Below, in pieces: positions 1-12,000 of a DNA stretch of 64,000 bases (positions are counted from its first letter, which is position 1; each line of letters begins with the position of its first letter). The stretch spans positions 4,341 through 68,340 of the forward strand of contig UZAN01040872.1 of the NCBI GenBank assembly GCA_900618425.1, in the 5' to 3' direction. The notes beneath the pieces were generated by a model that was not told the origin of the DNA, searched no databases, and saw only the letters and a program-made list of their open reading frames with translations. Both the position numbers and the translations under genes were made by a program. The DNA is from Echinostoma caproni. Lineage: Eukaryota; Platyhelminthes; Trematoda; Plagiorchiida; Echinostomatidae.

Positions 1-843
1 AGGAGTTAGACCACACGCAGAAAGACGTTCAATAAGCAGTCTTTGGTCGAGAGAACCAAAAGCGTTTGTATTATGAAGAAAAGTTAAACGAGTGGTACCA
101 GCACCACTGTCTACGACGGAAGTAATAGAATGAACAATATGAGCAAGGTTGTCAAGTGTGGATACACGGGGTTTATAAGCAAATTGTAAAGGGTCATAGG
201 AGTTACACTGGGGTATCATGCGGGGTAATTAAACATTTTCAAAAGCCTTCATCAACACAGATGTGCAGGTAATAGGCCGGTACTTTGACGATCCTGATCC
301 AGGCTGACTGCCAACAATCGGGGATCGTTCCAGATGACAAACAAGCACTTTATCAATTCGGCAATGGTTGTCGCTAGCTGGTCGGCTTAGGATTTTTGCA
401 ACTGTGATGCTAATTCGTCGGGGACATGATCTTCATTTGCGTTGAGTCTTCTCAATACTTGGAGGACCTCCTTCGGAGAAACAGGGCTGATTGCATAATG
501 GGTTGGAAAACGAGGTGGGAGAGAGATAGATGCAGGTATAGGAGTAAATTGATGGTTAATTTCCTGAACGTTGGGAGCAGAACTGAAGCGTGAGCCATAA
601 AGTTTCAGCAAGGTAGTCCAAATATCACGAATGGTGCCCAAATCAGTTTCAATGTACATTCCATCCAGGCGTCTTACTTCTGTTCTAATCAGAACAGAAA
701 GCTGTTTGACACTGTTACGCTTGCCGGCCATAAATGCCGTCTCTTTAGCACGACGAAGAGACTTAAGATATGGGAGAGGAAAACCTATCGGTTCAAATAT
801 AAATAACTTTAACAAGGCAGCATTGGTCATAGCAAAAAATTAA
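1..843 (-). pseudogene. CR1-like non-LTR retrotransposon, N-terminal part of reverse transcriptase (continues off left edge)
   Basis: Read on the minus strand, 830-387 is open for 147 codons and carries the linker and fingers of a CR1/Jockey-type reverse transcriptase: PYLKSLRRAKETAF, then a PKEVLQVLRRLNANEDHVPDE block equivalent to the usual 'lnp.KspGPDgip'. After a frame change the domain continues to the window edge with KYRPITCTSVLMKAFE and QFAYKPR, then motif A. Motif A reads FLHNTNAFGSLD where active enzymes have an Asp at the H position and FD rather than FG, so the catalytic centre looks lost. An in-frame stop follows KAFENV. It lies downstream of the endonuclease at 925-1779, as expected for ORF2 of this class, but in another frame. 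I am confident of the family level; the clade (CR1 versus Rex/Jockey) is inferred. Confidence 0.85.
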
Positions 844-924
844 GATAATCGATAAGGTGTTCACAATAAGACTGCTGGTTATGGAAAAAACAGATAAGTC
901 GGTAGAAGAAACTATGTCCGGCAG

Positions 925-1779
925 TCAAGACAAGTCCTCAGGGGAACAATTTCTCTTCCGTAGCGTACGAGAGGTGGGTTGTGTATGAAGACAGTGATTA
1001 GTTTTACAATATATTTTGGGGTAAAGCAGAATTGTACAGTAGTCAGAATTGCTAATTGTGGCTCGNAAAATGTGAAGCATATTGGGACCATTTACATAAA
1101 TGCCATCAATTAAGGCATTGGTACGGGTTGGAAAATTGACAAGGTTCTCTAAGCCTAGAGCGGTTAGAAGGGAGGTATCAAAGCGATTAAAGTCACCAGC
1201 GGTAATACATAAGGACTGGTCAATACAACTGGCGAATTTTGTCACTACAGTATCAGAAAATAGTTTTAAGTCAGGAGCGAGTGTATCAGGGGCAATATAA
1301 ATATTCACAAAGTAAATGAAGCGAAATTTGCTGAGAAAGCGGGGCTTGCAGCAAACAAAAGTACAGTTAATTTTACTTGTTGAGTAGGAAAAAATCAAAC
1401 GAGTGTTCTTGCACCAAATTGGATTTACGAAAGTGACCAGTCCGCCACCTATGTTGCGAAATTTCACAATCCGATCACTCCTGAAAATATCAAAGCCGTC
1501 TAGTCCGACCACATCATCCGCAATATCAGGGTGTAACCAGCTTTCCTGGAGTGAAATGACTCCCACACGTTTGCATTGTTTCTGTTGCACCAGATTCTGG
1601 ACGACATCGATTTTTCCCACAAGTGGGCGAATTTCATTCGAACAAATGGATGGATAGGTCATCCTGTTGATAGAACTTCTCCAGAGGACAACCTGCCAGC
1701 TAGCGCGATGCTTTTTATGGTGACCTTGACGTTTATTTCTCAATCGTTTGTAACGATTCTTCACGGAATGAGAAAACAC
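925..1779 (-). pseudogene. CR1-like retrotransposon ORF2, apurinic-type endonuclease domain
   Basis: This is a 284-codon frame on the minus strand with one ambiguous base at 1066. It shows the endonuclease/exonuclease/phosphatase fold of non-LTR retrotransposons in order: NEIRPLVGKI near the start, the metal-binding Glu block LQESWLHPDI, GLDGFDIFRSDR, the glycine block GGGLVTFV, NIYIAP, the Asp-Asn block TAGDFNRFD, and finally NSDYC at 1036-1050. In active enzymes that last block is SDH, with the catalytic His; here it is Tyr, so nicking activity is probably lost. The domain nicks target DNA to prime reverse transcription. The frame stops at 925 and the reverse transcriptase resumes in another frame below 843, so at least one frameshift separates the domains. 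The Met at 1779 is simply the first in the frame; the true ORF2 start is not evident. Confidence 0.88.
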
Positions 1780-1989
1780 TGAAATTCCAACGTCATTCGA
1801 AAAAACAGAAAGATTTCATAAAATAAAAGAATTAGGTCGGCACTTGACCTTGAAAAATTAGTGAATTGATGTAAACGTGTACGGTCAGTAGTATCCACAG
1901 CAAAAAACGTAAATAGTTGTCCAGTTTCGAAGAGCAGTGCCGAGAATCAAAGGACCCGCCACGCTACAAGAATAGTTCTTTTTACCATG
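1780..1989. other. Junction between CR1-like and Penelope-like relics, unassigned
   Basis: This is AT-rich sequence between the endonuclease frame and the first Penelope-like fragment. It could be the 5' region of the CR1-like element or the decayed tail of the Penelope-like element. I see no domain, promoter or terminal repeat that decides. Confidence 0.4.
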
Positions 1990-2480
1990 GTTGGTTTTGA
2001 CGGGGTGGAATTTTCTATGAATTTGTTATCGTGAAAAGCTCGGGGTAGCCAATGTTCAGGAGTGTAGATTTTAAGATTCTTAGTTTTTCTTCCACCAGAT
2101 CCTTCGAGCAGAGCATTTGAGTTCTAAACGCCAGACATTGGACCAGTTTTCGTTTGGAAATGACTGTATCGACCGTTCCATGTTGGTTTGCGAAAAACTG
2201 AACGGTATAACTTTCCATCGAGCCCTTTCTTCAAATTGACATTTGTTCCATTTGTTAAGTTGATTGACGGGTGGCCTCGAATAAAAGCGATCCATTGGTT
2301 CAGGTCATTAAATTCGGAGGTGATTGGATGGGTGTCTGTGTGGTGGTGGTGGAAGACCGATTGATCTTAATACAGTCAACCTCCTGCTATGTCGCACCCC
2401 GTGAGAAGTGGCACTTTCCGACATCTTTCCGGTTTTTAGAAAGCCCCAGCCAACTCTATGTTGATTGGCCTAGGTACTTA
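1990..2480 (-). pseudogene. Penelope-like retroelement fragment A (reverse transcriptase C-terminus)
   Basis: On the minus strand, two neighbouring frames together read HPSINLTNG, then LDGKLYRSVFRKPTWNGRYS, then (after a frameshift) LAFRTQMLCSKDLVEEKLRI and IGYPELF. This matches the end of Penelope-like reverse transcriptases, where 'HPNI.FT', 'dG.l.tsVYRKPT.t..YLhf', 'R...lcs' and 'NGYP..fI' occur in that order. It is a truncated, frameshifted relic of a much longer protein and lacks the catalytic YxDD and the GIY-YIG endonuclease. The part above about 2300 is strongly decayed and is placed here mainly by nucleotide similarity to fragment B. It lies in the same orientation as fragment B just upstream of it. 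The family call is by motif recognition only. Confidence 0.75.
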
Positions 2481-2639
2481 ACCTTCACTTTCGCCATCCT
2501 CTCCTAAGTATGCCGCAGATCCTGATACCCACTCACATGGTTGTCAACCGATTTTCAGTTTGGCCGTTAGCCAACCAACCTGTGATGCCGCATTCAGTTA
2601 GTGAATTTTCATCTAGTATAGACTGAGCATGGCACTGTC
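2481..2639. other. Spacer between two Penelope-like fragments
   Basis: This is a short stretch between the two same-orientation fragments. No motif is readable in any frame. Confidence 0.4.
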
Positions 2640-3450
2640 ACTGATTAGATAACCCTTATGGGAAAGACGCATCGATGCCATCAATTGGAGACAGTGTCAC
2701 CTGACGCAAAAATGTGCAAGCGCTTATTTATCAGAAAGAATCAAAAAGTATTAAAAACGCTGAATCGGTCAGGTGTAACTCAGAGCTCTGTAGCCAAATC
2801 ACTTGATATTTTTTTGAAGTTAGTGCAGAGGTGTGACCGGCTCTCAAAAGTCACATTTAGACGAATGTCTGGATACGCTCTTCTGAGTAGTCAATCACTC
2901 GAATCTCCTCCAAATAGGACCTGCAGAAATAATTTTTTTGTTTTTGGCCGCGATTGTGTTTGGTACTATGGGCTCTTTTATAATGTTTCTCTAGATGAAA
3001 CGTTCCGGGTGTCCGTTATTCCGGAGCATAGATTTGATGTTTTGTAATTCTTCCTCCACCAGATCCTTGGAAGGAACCTTTCAAATTCTAAAGGTCGGAT
3101 GTTGAATTAAGTTTACTTTAAATTTGATTGGAAGGACATTTTGGAAATGAATGTATTGACCGTTCCATGTTGATTTGTGAAAAATCCAACGGCATATCTT
3201 TTCATACGGTCTTTCTTGAGGTTACCACCAAGGAAGTGAAACGTATCCTGATCCTCTGTTCAAGTGGTGAAATCGATTGACGGACGATATTGATTAAAGT
3301 GATCCAATAATATGTTCAGTAAAATGCTTGGATCGAAAGGATGCAAATATCATCAAAATAATGGCAGGTTAGCCTGAGCTGATCAATGATTTCCCGTAGT
3401 TCGTCGGTTTCCAGAAGCCGGGACAAGTGAGGAACACATGACTGGATCGT
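2640..3450 (-). pseudogene. Penelope-like retroelement fragment B (reverse transcriptase palm to linker)
   Basis: Reading down the minus strand in shifting frames gives the catalytic block HYFDDICIL (YFDDI at 3346-3360), then DTFHFLGGNLKKDR, FFTNQHGTVNTFISK and VEEELQNIKSMLRNNGHPERF. Next comes the linker: VPNTIAAKNKK, FGGDSSD, LLRRAYPDIRLNVTFESRS and NFKKISSDLATEL. The order and content match flatworm-type Penelope-like proteins, in which the 'PF.GD..s......' linker leads to a Cys-rich GIY-YIG endonuclease. The endonuclease itself is not recognisable. Several stops and frameshifts make it a pseudogene. It is similar to fragment A over the lower half (best matched stretch about 3020-3310 against 2000-2330). 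Confidence 0.78.
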
Positions 3451-6400
3451 ACATCAATCTTTAAAATACACCATTAAACGAAAGAAAATTTCTGGGCAGA
3501 TAAAATTAATTTTGATAAGTTCACGGTTCTATTATGCATAATCAAAATTTATTTACCCGAATGCAAACAAAAAATCAGTTTGACTAGAGGATGGGTTGCA
3601 TTCACCACCTTGGTCCTAAGCTCAGCAAATCCCGTTGGTTTTGGGGGATGATAGGTTGGAGAACATGGGAACACTGACAGATAGGAGGAATCTATACGGA
3701 GGGCAAAGATCATCTAACCCACAGCCGGATTTGGTGAGCATCGGGTGGCCGGGTGTGCCGGGCACACCCACAGGGTTATCCAGGCAGCGCGATGCTACCA
3801 GTGAGCGTAAAGTGCTTGCGCTGGTTGAGTTGGTGATGTTGCGCAACAATTGCCCGGGTAAACCATAAATAAAAGCCAGTTATTTGAAACATTTGATAAT
3901 GAAATTGCATTCAGGACTTTCGTGTTCTTTGATGAACACAGATTGAAACAGAGACACCAGATAGAAAATTTATGATATCCTATATGAAAATCTTTGTGGA
4001 GGATCGAAAATTTCTCAAATACAAATTGTTTTCCTCAAGCGAAATTTTGTCCAACTGAAACTTATATATCCGCGTTGTAAAAACGTAAACACCAGAAATT
4101 GGTCTCGTCACAGGTGTCGAATCGGAGGAGTGCAACATTTATTATTATCAAAATATTTTAAAAGTGGAAAGTTACGTACACTTTGAACTCGAAAAACAAA
4201 ATTGATACGACGGATTGCTTACAGAACCGAATAACCGGTCCCAAAGATCTATCTGCTAACCAATGCGTATCGTACTTTTGAGGCTTTTGCTTCTGTCAGT
4301 AGTACCCTTAACATATCACGTGGAGTCATTTTTTTCGCGCATGCGACCAATTTTAATCGATTCATATTGTGACAGTTCGCAATTTTCCTTGAGAATGAAT
4401 TGTCAGTGTTGCACGGACAACGGTATCAATGAACCAGCCCTAGATGTATTTTTTTCGAAATGGGCTAGGGACGTCAGCTTAACAAAACGATTTTAAATGT
4501 AATGAGTAAGCAAATAATCACAGGAGCATCTAATTGTGGAACCGCCTAGTTAAACTAATATTATAAACTATTGTGCGCATTAAATGAAAAACAAAGATAA
4601 TATCGACCGAGAATTTTCAATTTGTAGTGAATCGGGCAGCCTAATTTTGAATACTGTTTCCGCTATTGAGAAGTGCGTTTGCTTATCTGCTATTACGGAT
4701 TTTCAGATCATTACATAGACAGCCATCGGGATTATGGTTGTTGTTCTGCTAAATAAAGTGTACCGTTCTCACGGTAGCGTTACACGTAAATTCAAACATC
4801 GGTACCCAGAGCCAAACGATTGAGGAGATCATCGAACTAACCCCCGGTGGGCTTTTTGTCACGATCATCGTCGCGGTCAAGTCGTGGCACCGTCAGATGC
4901 ACATTCAGCTACCCAATAGCCAATACAAAAGCTTTTAACGAATTATGCATAAAACCGTCCGAGTGGCGTAAAACGTGAGCACTATAGGGTGTTGTAGACG
5001 TGTTCTACGCTCTTTTGCGTGCCTGATCGTAATTGTACATGAAGTTAGTAGTAGAGATTAAAAACCAATAAGATAATGCCAAGTTAAATGGGTGACAGAA
5101 GACAGACAGTATGTTGTGAGCCACTTTTTGACAAGCTTTGGTGTGTTGGAACACAATGCGATCGATTCAATGAGTTTTTGATAAACCACAACAGCAGATG
5201 GATAAATGTCCGAGTAACCTGGATATGATACAACGCTTTGAGGTAAATTTTGAGAGCAACCTGCCTTGATCAGTGTACAAGCTATGGGACGAAATGTATT
5301 TGAACTTTTCTTGATCTTTCTTAATCTGTTATATCCCACAAAATACCAGATGATTGAGTGCTTATAGACTATTCTGAGGTCAATTGTACAATTGTAGATC
5401 TAACAGATGGTAGTATAAACGACTAGCTGACCAGAAAAAGATGTTTAATATATATTGTTCAATTGAAAAATATTAGTAAATCAAGAGTGAACACAGGATT
5501 CAAGAAGGAAGAGATTGTTCATCACGGTAAATAGAATCTTCGCAATCCACAAGCTGAGAACTCATAGCCTTTTGACAGAATTATTGACTAGGTTTTGATA
5601 CTCCATATATGCCAATCTCAAACTCCAATTCATCTGAGATTTCTGGCTTGCTCTTTGTTCCTCTGATAACATTCCTCTGTGGTGTAGAATAACTGATATT
5701 CTTGTCCAATATCATTTTTTCCAAATTTGTCTAAAATTCTCAACGAGAACGAAGCATGGAATCAGTACCAACTGGACGATGCAATGATTTGTTTACGTCA
5801 GTTTTCTGACCGATCTCAAGTTGGCTAGTTTCCACTTGTCGTTCAGTCGCTTGAATCCACTTTCTTATATATCTGTAGACGATTCACTGTCCCCAATTTC
5901 GACAATTTGGCATCAATCAACATTTGAGGCGTTCATTCTGGATTGTTAAAAATATATCCCTTTCGGAATGAGCAACGCGTCTGTCCCTGGGGACATTGTT
6001 CAGTTAATCATTGAGATGCGCCAACCGAGAACAAAACGTCATCTTGCGCGTGAAACGAGGGGCCTCAGCGAGACATTCCAACCGGGAATGATCATTTGTA
6101 AATGAAGTCAGCACAAAATTCTGGCATCGCACCTTCCTCCGAAATAGTGATTTAAGAATGGATAGTTGTTTCGAATGACGTCAAATAAATAAAAAAAATA
6201 AAGAAATGCATTGGAGCATTCATTTCGATGCATTTTATGGGGTTATTGATGCGTACCTCAGAACCCTGTTTGAAACTGAATCTGGTCTCCAGCGCAAACG
6301 AGATACAAAAAAATAACAACGGGCACATAATTCACTTCTCAGTTGTTGCTGATGATGGAATTCGGCGAGGGTAGGGCCGAGTCTAGGCCAATGGTGATTA

Positions 6401-7861
6401 CAAACGGAGATTTTGAAACCTCGAGGAGATAGGAAGCATGTAATCCGGCACTTATAGCTTTTTCACCGAGTTTGTGAGAAGCAATTATTACCAGTCATCG
6501 TACTGTAGCCGACCATGGTAAATATACGAATTTAAGTCAGATGCAATGCACCAATTACATCAGGTGAAAGCCCTGGGTTTGTTATTTTGAGTTATGGGAT
6601 CTAACACAGTAGTCCAAATTGGGCATCTGATTGACGCACACAGATGGAACAACGCATCGCTCCAACACCCAAACCCATACCAAGTAGACTATTATGACTT
6701 TATAATTATCAGTTCCAGTTTTTTTCTACTGAGCAGAAATTGTGATGTATTTCAATGCGTTAGCACTGTTAGGGTTGATCGACAAGCGAAACCGGGCAGT
6801 TGCTTCCTCCTGTTTGTAACGCGTCAGCTGTGCACCTGATTTTTATCCCTGTCAGGGCTGGAACCGTGAACCGTGTAAACTTTCACCGTGTAGCAACGTT
6901 CTCCACTGACCTTAACTTTCATGTTCAACCTCGTGGACAATCATATAGGTTGTGAGTCAATTTTGGAAACAACTATGGTTTATCAGTGAACGGAACAACA
7001 AAGGATGATTGGCAAAAAGAGTTATGGCAGAATGTGATATTTTCAGGGTATCGCAAGGCATACGTTGGAGGGAAAGTTCGATATTTTATCGGAGTTAATA
7101 TTTCATTATTATTATTTATTTATTATAAGCTGCTTCCTACTTGAACCGCTCCAACGGAAGCAAACTCCGGTCTTTCCTTGCCCGCTTTTAGTGAACTGGA
7201 CAGCAATGTATTGTATTTACATTGATATTAATCATTATCATTACGAGTGGAAAATCTCACATTTATTGTTCAACTTATCACTATTCTGTTTGTGCACGCA
7301 GTGCGCTGCCGATTTTGCTCGCCCTCCCCATACTCTGTTGCGTCGTTAGTTTTCTCTCGCATTTCCGCGGTCTTCTCGCAAAACTCGCTGAAAATTTGGG
7401 TGCATAAACCCAAGTTAGACTTGACGTGACTTGACTAGAATTTGTCAGCACGCATTGGATCCACCACTTAGCCATGGTGAAATTATTGTTCGAGGCAAAC
7501 GAGATAATTTAGTGTCCTAGAGCAGAGAGAAGCGTGTTTCATTCACTTTTTCAGACGCTCACGGAAAATGTGTGTGGTAGGATGAGAGTGCATGGAGTTG
7601 TCTGTTGTTGTGTTATGCACAGCATTTTTTCCTGTCATCACAAAGGGGTCAAATTTATATCATTTAAAAATTAAAATTATTCTGTCGTGTTTGTTAGATT
7701 TCCGTTCAATTAGTAATCATTTCCATAAGGAAGATGGAAACTAATATACTTTTAGCATCCACAAAAAACCCATATTATAGCTAATGAGTGAATCAAAACG
7801 GCAGTGTGCTAGCAGTGTGCAAAATCGAATCAACAATGAAACACAGGTGGATAGAGTATTC
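3451..7861. other. Non-coding stretch with one GC-rich patch
   Basis: No family is recognisable here. Short frames, for example 77 codons at 4263-4496 (plus, hydrophobic start) and 93 codons at 5058-5339 (minus), have no identifiable domain. A GC-richer patch at 3620-3870 is open on both strands for about 75 codons and contains a perfect 9 bp inverted repeat with a one-base loop at 3751-3769. An AT-rich (ATT)n-like patch lies near 7085-7130. At 7414-7436 there is a short plus-strand repeat of TTGACT-like units resembling the tail of the nearby CR1-like copy. Confidence 0.5.
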
Positions 7862-9028
7862 CAGTCAAGTCAAAAAAGGCTTTATACATTCAAAGTTTAC
7901 GAGATCCACAGTCGATGGGTAACACAATTGCAATAATAGACAACATAAGAAATTGTACACTTTAGTAAATGAGAGAAAAATTAGGGCAATGAGTTTTTCC
8001 CTGACGTGGGTAACAATATTCTGACGATTTACTAGTAAACGAGATATAGATATGCAATTACACTGTTTCGATACGCGGAAGTCCCCGCAGGAGGCAGTTG
8101 ATATCTGGAGCTTGTCCTGGGATTTGACAGGGATTTCGCGATATCTTGGTGCAGACAGCGCCCTTGATCACGTGCTATCCTGTCAGTGAATGTATCACAA
8201 TCGTCGAGATGTTTAGAAATAAAGAAATCAACTAAAACATCCCTATTAATTCCACTTTAGCGGAATGTGGAAAATAAACTAGCTTTTTATTACAGTCCAA
8301 CGACAAAGGTCGGGGAGCAGTATAGCCAGTGTGGAACAATGCAGGGAACCACAAACTTAAGAATAAGATTATGTGGTACGGCCAGTTTCCTGAACGTGTA
8401 AGCATGTAAACACAGCTTTCGAACTTTTGTGAAAACGTTGATGACATGCACAGTCCAGGACAGGTTATGGTTAGAGGTGCCACCAAGGTATGTCACAGAT
8501 ACAGATTTGGGAATGCTTTGATTGTTAACTCTAAAATCAGGGAAATTATTAACTAATGCAAGGTACCGGTTTTAAGATTGAATGGAACTTCAATGGGCTT
8601 ACTGATGTTAAGTACAAGCGATCGGGTCACAGATCAATCCTGAAGTTCAATAAGACTGTCCTGGAGAGGTCGAAAACTGTCTGATATAGGGGCTGGGAAA
8701 CCATTCACAATATCATCAGCATACTTAGAAGCAATTAATTTGGTGGGAGTGGGGAGATTTTGTATTATAAATAGAAAAGAAGAAAGGGGACCAAATCGCA
8801 CCATGAAAACCAACAGCAACAACAGAAAAAGAGTGTTCACCGTTGAGTGAAGTGAACTGAGTCCTACGGGATAAGTAGTTGATTAGTACATTGAAGACTT
8901 CAGGAGTTAGACCACACGCAGAAAGACGTTCAATAAGCAGTCTTTGGTCGAGAGAACCAAAAGCGTTTGTATTATGAAGAAAAGTTAAACGAGTGGTACC
9001 AGCACCACTGTCTACGACGGAAGTAATA
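7862..9028 (-). mobile_element. 5'-truncated CR1-like retrotransposon copy (reverse transcriptase to 3' tail)
   Basis: This is the 3' part of the same CR1-like family as at 1-1779. From 9028 downwards on the minus strand it encodes motif A (FLHNTNAFGSLD, Asp lost), LIERLSACGLTP, INYLSRRTQF and a degraded 'GvpqGs.l.P' block, then the catalytic SKYADDIVNG (YADD at 8712-8723). After that come a thumb region with YLGGTSNHNLSWTVHV and LYCSPTFV, and the typical CR1 C-terminus DFFISKHLDDCDTF and LPPAGTSAYRNSVIAYLYLV. The stop is at 8032-8034. Frames change at least twice. A short 3' untranslated region follows and ends near 7862 in T6GACTTGACT, which looks like the family's 3' tail. The upper edge at 9028 abuts a TTA-rich tract. 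Positions 8902-9028 are identical to 1-127. Confidence 0.88.
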
Positions 9029-12000
9029 TTTATTATTATTACTATTATTTAATATCAAGCGGTTTCCGATCAGAAATTTCCTCCACATGATATCATTTTA
9101 GCTTTATTGCCAACGTCATTAAACAGGACTCATTGTTCGAATTTAATAGCAACTCAGACCCTTCATTCACTTAGACAAATAGTGCTTTTCGATAAAAATA
9201 TGAAGTGGTATCTGGAGTTGAATGCTAACTCCTTGTTAGTCACGAAATGCATCCAAGTTTATTATAGAACAATAAGATGGTTTTTTCATTGTTCGGTACA
9301 CGGGACGGACGTTTGGGCACTAATCTCCTGTCCAAGAGAATAAACATGATCTTAATATGTTAAATGAAGTGTTTTCGATGGAAATAATATTGTTTGTTAT
9401 CTTGTTTTTCTTCTCCAATTCTCAACACAATTGAAATGAACTGTTAGAACGGATCCATTCAGGTCGGTGTTGAGTAGAGCTGTAACGATATATGCTTTCA
9501 ACTTTTATTCATCTATCCGACTGACTCAATAAAAAAGTTACATTTTTCCTTCCTCACCTTCGTCTAGTGCTTATACGGTAACGACGGCAAATTTGACATT
9601 CTTACTACCGATTTAGGGGTTCCAATCGACTTTGAACAAGTAAACCGACCGGACTCTGACCAGTTCTTTTTCCGTTCAGACAAACCTATTGTTGTATAAA
9701 TTAGTTTGGCTTTTGACTGATATCAAATCCCACATTTTGGTCACAGGTGACAGCAAATAATCTCATTTCTCATGTGCAACAGTTTCATCCGTTTATTTGC
9801 CCGTGATCAAGCGATTTATTCTTTTCCCTGTTTAATCCATTTATGTCAGCGCCCGCAGTTTAGCGCGTGTCAAACGTTTACTAAACTCTGGTGCGGACGA
9901 ATGCTGTTTCTCATTGAACTGCCGATGGTGTGCGGCGATTCCATGCGAACAGGGAAACCACTGATTGCCCGTGTACCGTCCCCCTGGCAGGGTGCACGTG
10001 CATTTTTAAGTTTAACGTCTTNGACCATGAACAATTAATCCCAGTGAATGGATCATGATTAATGGGAACTCAGGGTCTCACTGATTGGAGCATTTTTGGA
10101 TTTGTTGCGGTCTGTTACAAATCCCTGTCAGGGGAATTAAAGTTTTGTCCTACAATGAATTTATTGCAAATTGCATGGGATAAAATCTTTTTCAAATCTC
10201 GCTGGTTGACAAGAATGGCGTATTTTACAAAAGCTAATTGCTTTCAGAGAGAAAGACTCAATGTTTATCGGACATGATCAAGTGAAAATGCGGTTCTGGA
10301 TGTTCCAAAAATAAACATAAATAATAAAAACACATGTACAACAAATTTTCCTTAAATCATTCATGGAAACTGAGGTTGCATACGGCTGAAACCATTAAAT
10401 CATCAATGTAATTGATCTGTGTTTTTTCAGTACCAATCAAGGTGAATTCATTCATTCAAATTGAACGAGATTCACTTTGTATTTTTGGGTGATTACAGAA
10501 AATAAAACATATAATTCTAAGACATATCGAAGACAAAAGTGAGGCAGTAAAGTGTAGCGAATTGTTTGCTTTATGCATCCCGATAAGTGAATATTCAGCA
10601 GCAACAGCAGCAAGGTCAAAGTAGAACCATGCAGAGCAAGCGAAATTACAGCAAAAATGTGGAAGGCAAAGACAAAACTAAACAGTTGATGATATGAGTC
10701 AGTTGAGGCGATCCGTTCAGTGTTAACAAGACATCAGGCATCACCGAAGACAGATGGGCTGTTGTGTGAGAAAATACACAATTAAAGCGGACTAGAGTGA
10801 AAAAAGTAATCACTCTTTACAAGATCTGCATGTAACGGATGCGTCGGGTTGTCAAACGGTTAGGGTGACAGAAAATTTGATGGGAGCTCTCGTTTGTTGT
10901 AGACAAATGTGCTACGGATTTGGAATGCAATTCAAAGTCCTTCCGGAGCACCTTTGGGAAATTACAGAGAAGCAAAATACAGATCAAGAGGGGAGAGCTG
11001 GAGAAGAATCAAATACAGAAATAACTCGGCCGGAACGGTATAAAATGCGGCTCAGTGACATACCGAGACGCCTAACGTTTAGGGGTTGGATAATGGTATC
11101 CTCACCTATGCTTATCTTGAGAAACGATGGTAAGCGACTTGCATAACGGTTCGCTCGAGATCCACTTGGCTATGCACCGAGAGTCATTGAAAGTTAATTT
11201 GTGCGCAGTGAACCATTCAAAAGGGTCGGTAAGGCCAAGTTGAGTGGTGCAGATTGGGGATACCATTTACCTCATTGTACAAACAATCAAATGAAATGAA
11301 AACATTTTACCCCAGGGAAGCTTCAGCTCTGTACTAAGCTTAGTCTGATTTTTACCATGAATTCNCTTGAAAATTGTCCTTCTATGACCCGAATCAAAAC
11401 CGAATCATCTTAGGAAGGTAAACATTGCCATCAATAGGCACGTGTCGTTACAGAAGAGTTCACTCTGTATAGTCCAAGTGGACTTCACAAGCCACATAAT
11501 AATAACCCACGATCCAAATGCTGTTATAAAAGTAGGAGAACAAAAATATTCAAGTGCCGTTTGCGATGCCAAAGAATGAAATCGTTTTACGTCCGACATA
11601 TCACATCATCCAAACACTGAGTAATTTTTAAGTTGGCATGAGAGGTAGTTATACCAGGCAACAAGCACGAATTTTTGTTTTCGTTTTCTTAATTAACGGG
11701 ATTTGGATATTGTGAATATTGGTATTTACTTGGTTTGCAAGCTGTCAATTTCGTGAGCTATTTTAAACTGCTCAGATAATATTTCTCAGCGTTTATTGAT
11801 AGTTGAATCTTTCTCAAAATCAGTGGCAATCAAAATATCGGCACACAATTGACAAAACAATGTTTTCTAACTAGCGAAAATGCTTCAAATGCTACTTAAA
11901 TCAGAAATAACTCTTCTATATTTCCAATCAATCATTAAAGTATTCCAACCTGTAAATAATTTGCTCATATGAATCTCAACTACAGCAATAGTTTTATTGT

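Noticed and set aside
1100..1782. Plus-strand frames of 66-84 codons opposite the endonuclease
   Set aside because: They are antisense shadows of the recognised CR1-like endonuclease.
4263..4496. 77-codon frame with hydrophobic signal-like N-terminus
   Set aside because: No motif, no splice context and typical of chance frames in this AT-rich DNA.
6340..6400. CTGATGA followed by GC-rich sequence
   Set aside because: No GAAA core or pairing stems; a chance heptamer.
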